DNA from: an uncultured Verrucomicrobiota bacterium
Lineage (GTDB): Bacteria > Verrucomicrobiota > Verrucomicrobiia > Palsa-1439
DNA length: 8,110 bases
Assembly: GCA_903825695.1 (NCBI GenBank)
Contig: CAIKBP010000134.1
Location: forward strand, 1 to 8,110
Direction of reading: 5' to 3'
Every line of letters begins with the position of its first letter. Position 1 is the first letter of the stretch. The notes under the pieces were generated by a model. That model did not search any database and was not told where the DNA came from. It worked only from the letters and a program-made list of their open reading frames with translations. A program made the translations under genes and the position numbers. This document shows, piece by piece, positions 6,648-8,110 of the stretch.

Positions 6648-6653
6648 TGTATA
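6648..6653 (-). promoter_or_regulatory. Candidate -10 box of the metallopeptidase gene
   Basis: TATACA on the minus strand ends seven bases before the GTG at 6640. No good -35 is seen; TGGAAT lies 17 bases upstream. If used, the transcript would start on or next to the GTG. Confidence 0.35.
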
Positions 6654-6708
6654 GATTCCGTCCTTCGCCAATTCCAGTGAAATCGATGCAGCGAACGTTT
6701 TTTCCTGA

Positions 6709-6736
6709 TTGGTTTTTGCGCCGCGGTTCTTATACT
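6709..6736 (+). promoter_or_regulatory. Candidate promoter of the epimerase gene
   Basis: TTGGTT (6709-6714) and TATACT (6731-6736) are 16 bases apart. The -10 box ends six bases before the ATG at 6743, so transcription would begin at about the start codon. The -35 is a half match, the -10 five of six. Confidence 0.5.
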
Positions 6737-6742
6737 CGCAAC

Positions 6743-7720
6743 ATGCAGAAGGTTCTCATCACGGGCGGGGCCGGATTCATCGGCTCGCACCTGGCCGAGG
6801 CATTGATGGCGGAGGGCAAGGAGGTCTCCGTCCTCGACGATCTCAGCACGGGTTCGCTCGACAATCTAGCGGCGTTACGCGGACACAAACAATTCCGGTT
6901 CACCGAAGGCTCAGTGCAGGACGAGGTCGCGGTGACGCGGTTGGTGGCGAAGGCCGATTTCGTCTATCACCTCGCTGCGGCAGTTGGCGTTGAGTTGGTG
7001 GTGCGCCGACCGGTCCATACGCTTGAGGACAACGTGCGCGGCGCGGAGAATGTGCTGACGGCAGCGGCGAAACGCGGCGTGAGTGTATTGGTCACGTCAA
7101 CGTCGGAAGTGTACGGCAAAAGCGATAAAGCGTCATTCCGCGAGGACGACGATTTGTTGATTGGGCCGCCGAAGTTTGCACGGTGGGGGTACGCCTGCTC
7201 GAAGTTGCTGGATGAGTTTCTGGCGTTGGCGTACTGGCGGGAGAAAGAGTTGCCCGTTTATATCGTGCGGCTGTTCAACACTGTTGGGCCGCGCCAAACA
7301 GGACAGTACGGGATGGTGGTGCCGCGGTTCGTGCAGGCCGCTTTGCGCGGTGAGCCGATTGTCATCCATGGCGACGGGAAACAGTCGCGGTGTTTCTGTC
7401 ACGTGAGTGATGTGGTGCAGGCGCTGGTGGCTTTGCCGCGATATCCGCAGGCCGTTGGGCAGATTTATAACGTTGGCAGCACGGAAGAAGTGACCATCCT
7501 GGAACTTGCGCAACGGGTGAAATCGTTCACGAAAAGCCGGTCGGAACTACAATTCATCCCATACGACGAAGTGTACGCGAAAGACTTCGAAGACATGCGG
7601 CGTCGTGTTCCGAGCATTGAGAAGATCCGGCTCCTGACGGGGTGGCAACCAACGAAATCGCTGGATGAAATCATCCGTCAGACGGCGGAATACGCCCGTG
7701 TTAAAAGCGCTGGTCGGTGA
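6743..7720 (+). CDS. NAD-dependent sugar-nucleotide epimerase/dehydratase
   Basis: Extended short-chain dehydrogenase of 325 residues acting on a nucleotide sugar in the cytoplasm, probably for surface polysaccharide synthesis. The Rossmann motif GGAGFIG is at 8-14, and Asp32 in VLDDLS fits NAD binding. LAAAVGVE lies at 77-84. The catalytic set is TSTSEVYG (118-125), Tyr150 and Lys154 in YACSK. LFNTVGPRQ and the substrate-side stretch IHGDGKQSRCFCHVSDV follow. The overall pattern resembles UDP-glucuronate decarboxylase or UDP-glucose 4-epimerase relatives; the exact reaction cannot be read from sequence. The frame is open back to a TTG at 6548, but that part is antisense to the metallopeptidase gene, and the Rossmann strand starts directly at the ATG at 6743. 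No Shine-Dalgarno is present; a -10 box six bases upstream suggests a leaderless message. Confidence 0.93.
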   Translation: MQKVLITGGAGFIGSHLAEALMAEGKEVSVLDDLSTGSLDNLAALRGHKQFRFTEGSVQDEVAVTRLVAKADFVYHLAAAVGVELVVRRPVHTLEDNVRGAENVLTAAAKRGVSVLVTSTSEVYGKSDKASFREDDDLLIGPPKFARWGYACSKLLDEFLALAYWREKELPVYIVRLFNTVGPRQTGQYGMVVPRFVQAALRGEPIVIHGDGKQSRCFCHVSDVVQALVALPRYPQAVGQIYNVGSTEEVTILELAQRVKSFTKSRSELQFIPYDEVYAKDFEDMRRRVPSIEKIRLLTGWQPTKSLDEIIRQTAEYARVKSAGR

Positions 7721-7752
7721 CGCGCGGTCGTCGCCGATAAGTCACTTGGCAG

Positions 7753-7781
7753 TTGCATTTTGGCACTGCAGTCGTTATTGT
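7753..7781 (+). promoter_or_regulatory. Possible promoter before the small protein gene
   Basis: TTGCAT (7753-7758) and TATTGT (7776-7781) are separated by 17 bases in the 158-base gap after the epimerase. Both are partial matches. The same gap has two TTGGCA copies (7746-7751 and 7760-7765) of unknown meaning. Confidence 0.25.
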
Positions 7782-7878
7782 GACAGGTGGAAAGCGGCTG
7801 GGTTGGCGTCGCTTACGACGAATGGTGGTGACGGTGAAAGAGAAAGAGGAAGCGCAAACTGACGCTGGCGGAGCGATG

Positions 7879-8046
7879 ATGAACTCGCCGTTGTACAGGG
7901 AGTTTCTCGCCGAACGGGGGGAGATATTGCGTCACAAATGGCTGGAAAGCGAGAAGGCGGGTTATGACATCGGGTTCGACCGCGCATTGCTGGATTGGAT
8001 TGTGAAGCACCGGGCCAATTGGCGGAAGAGCCGGCACAAACCGTAG
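7879..8046 (+). CDS. Small basic protein with REFLAER...EILRHKW motif, function unknown
   Basis: A predicted 55-residue soluble protein rich in charged residues, helix-prone throughout, with no signal peptide or membrane segment. It reads as REFLAERGEILRHKWLESEK, then GYDIGFDRALLDWIVKHRANW and a basic tail. I recall this pattern from short conserved hypothetical proteins and protein tails in several environmental phyla, but cannot assign a function. The start is uncertain. ATG 7879 has GGAG five bases upstream, and ATG 7876 is directly beside it. ATG 7822 and TTG 7753 would extend the protein by residues that look like translated intergenic DNA. It follows the epimerase in the same direction, 158 bases away, so it may be its own unit. 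Confidence 0.6.
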   Translation: MNSPLYREFLAERGEILRHKWLESEKAGYDIGFDRALLDWIVKHRANWRKSRHKP

Positions 8047-8088
8047 GGTGCATCGTAAGTCTTGTTTTGGGGATTCGCCACAAGAAAT

Positions 8089-8104
8089 ACCCCGTGTACG
8101 GGGT
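8089..8104. repeat. GC-rich hairpin at the right edge
   Basis: ACCCCG (8089-8094) pairs perfectly with CGGGGT (8099-8104) around a TGTA loop; the loop ends could add a seventh pair. It lies 43 bases after the small gene's stop codon. There is no T-run afterwards, so it is not a classical intrinsic terminator. It could be a terminator variant, a 5' structure of a gene beyond the window, or part of a repeat. Confidence 0.5.
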
Positions 8105-8110
8105 GCAGTA

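Noticed and set aside
6548..6742. N-terminal extension of the epimerase from a TTG
   Set aside because: It is antisense to the metallopeptidase signal peptide, covers the epimerase promoter, and the Rossmann fold begins normally at 6743.
6641..6790. N-terminal extension of the metallopeptidase
   Set aside because: It would put 50 basic residues before a clear signal peptide and overlap the epimerase start.
8089..8104. CRISPR repeat suggested by the CCCCG...CGGGG palindrome
   Set aside because: Only one copy is visible, with no spacer-repeat pattern in the window.

Overview
The window is a gene-dense bacterial chromosomal segment of moderately high GC. It has no RNA gene, no insertion sequence and no convincing CRISPR array. 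The host cannot be named with confidence. The mix of a family 4 uracil-DNA glycosylase, an exported MA-type metallopeptidase and a small REFLAER...EILRHKW protein is compatible with an environmental Gram-negative lineage such as the Verrucomicrobia/Planctomycetes group. That placement is a guess from protein flavour, not a demonstration.

Left end (1-1221, + strand): the C-terminal half of an RluA-family rRNA pseudouridine synthase, cut by the window edge, overlaps by 13 bases a complete family 4 (4Fe-4S) uracil-DNA glycosylase. Only 35 bases separate this pair from the convergent tail of the next operon.

Centre (5650 down to 1257, - strand): seven tightly packed genes read as one arsenic-resistance operon with a thiol-redox module at its head. 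In transcription order they are a 77-residue CxxC thioredoxin-fold protein, an exported thioredoxin (CIPC), a CcdA-type membrane electron carrier with both intramembrane cysteines, an ArsP/UPF0718-type permease with a Cys-rich N-terminus, the ArsR repressor, a thioredoxin-type arsenate reductase ArsC, and the Acr3 arsenite efflux pump. The first gene is preceded by a near-ideal promoter (TTGACA, 16 bases, TATGAT). Its spacer is filled by a 22-bp near-perfect palindrome, which is the expected geometry of an ArsR operator. The predicted transcription start falls on or one base before the first start codon, so the operon probably begins with a leaderless message.

Working model: arsenate is reduced by ArsC and arsenite leaves through Acr3. 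The permease may export another, perhaps organic, arsenical. The cytosolic CxxC protein, CcdA and the exported thioredoxin could form an electron relay from cytoplasm to periplasm that supports ArsC, the permease, or a periplasmic thiol damaged by arsenic. The last point is inference.

Right end: an exported gluzincin-type metallopeptidase (- strand) is divergent from an NAD-dependent sugar-nucleotide epimerase/dehydratase (+ strand). Both have a TATA-like -10 element only 6-7 bases before their start codons, again suggesting leaderless transcription. A small conserved-looking protein follows. The window ends in a GC-rich hairpin of unknown role.
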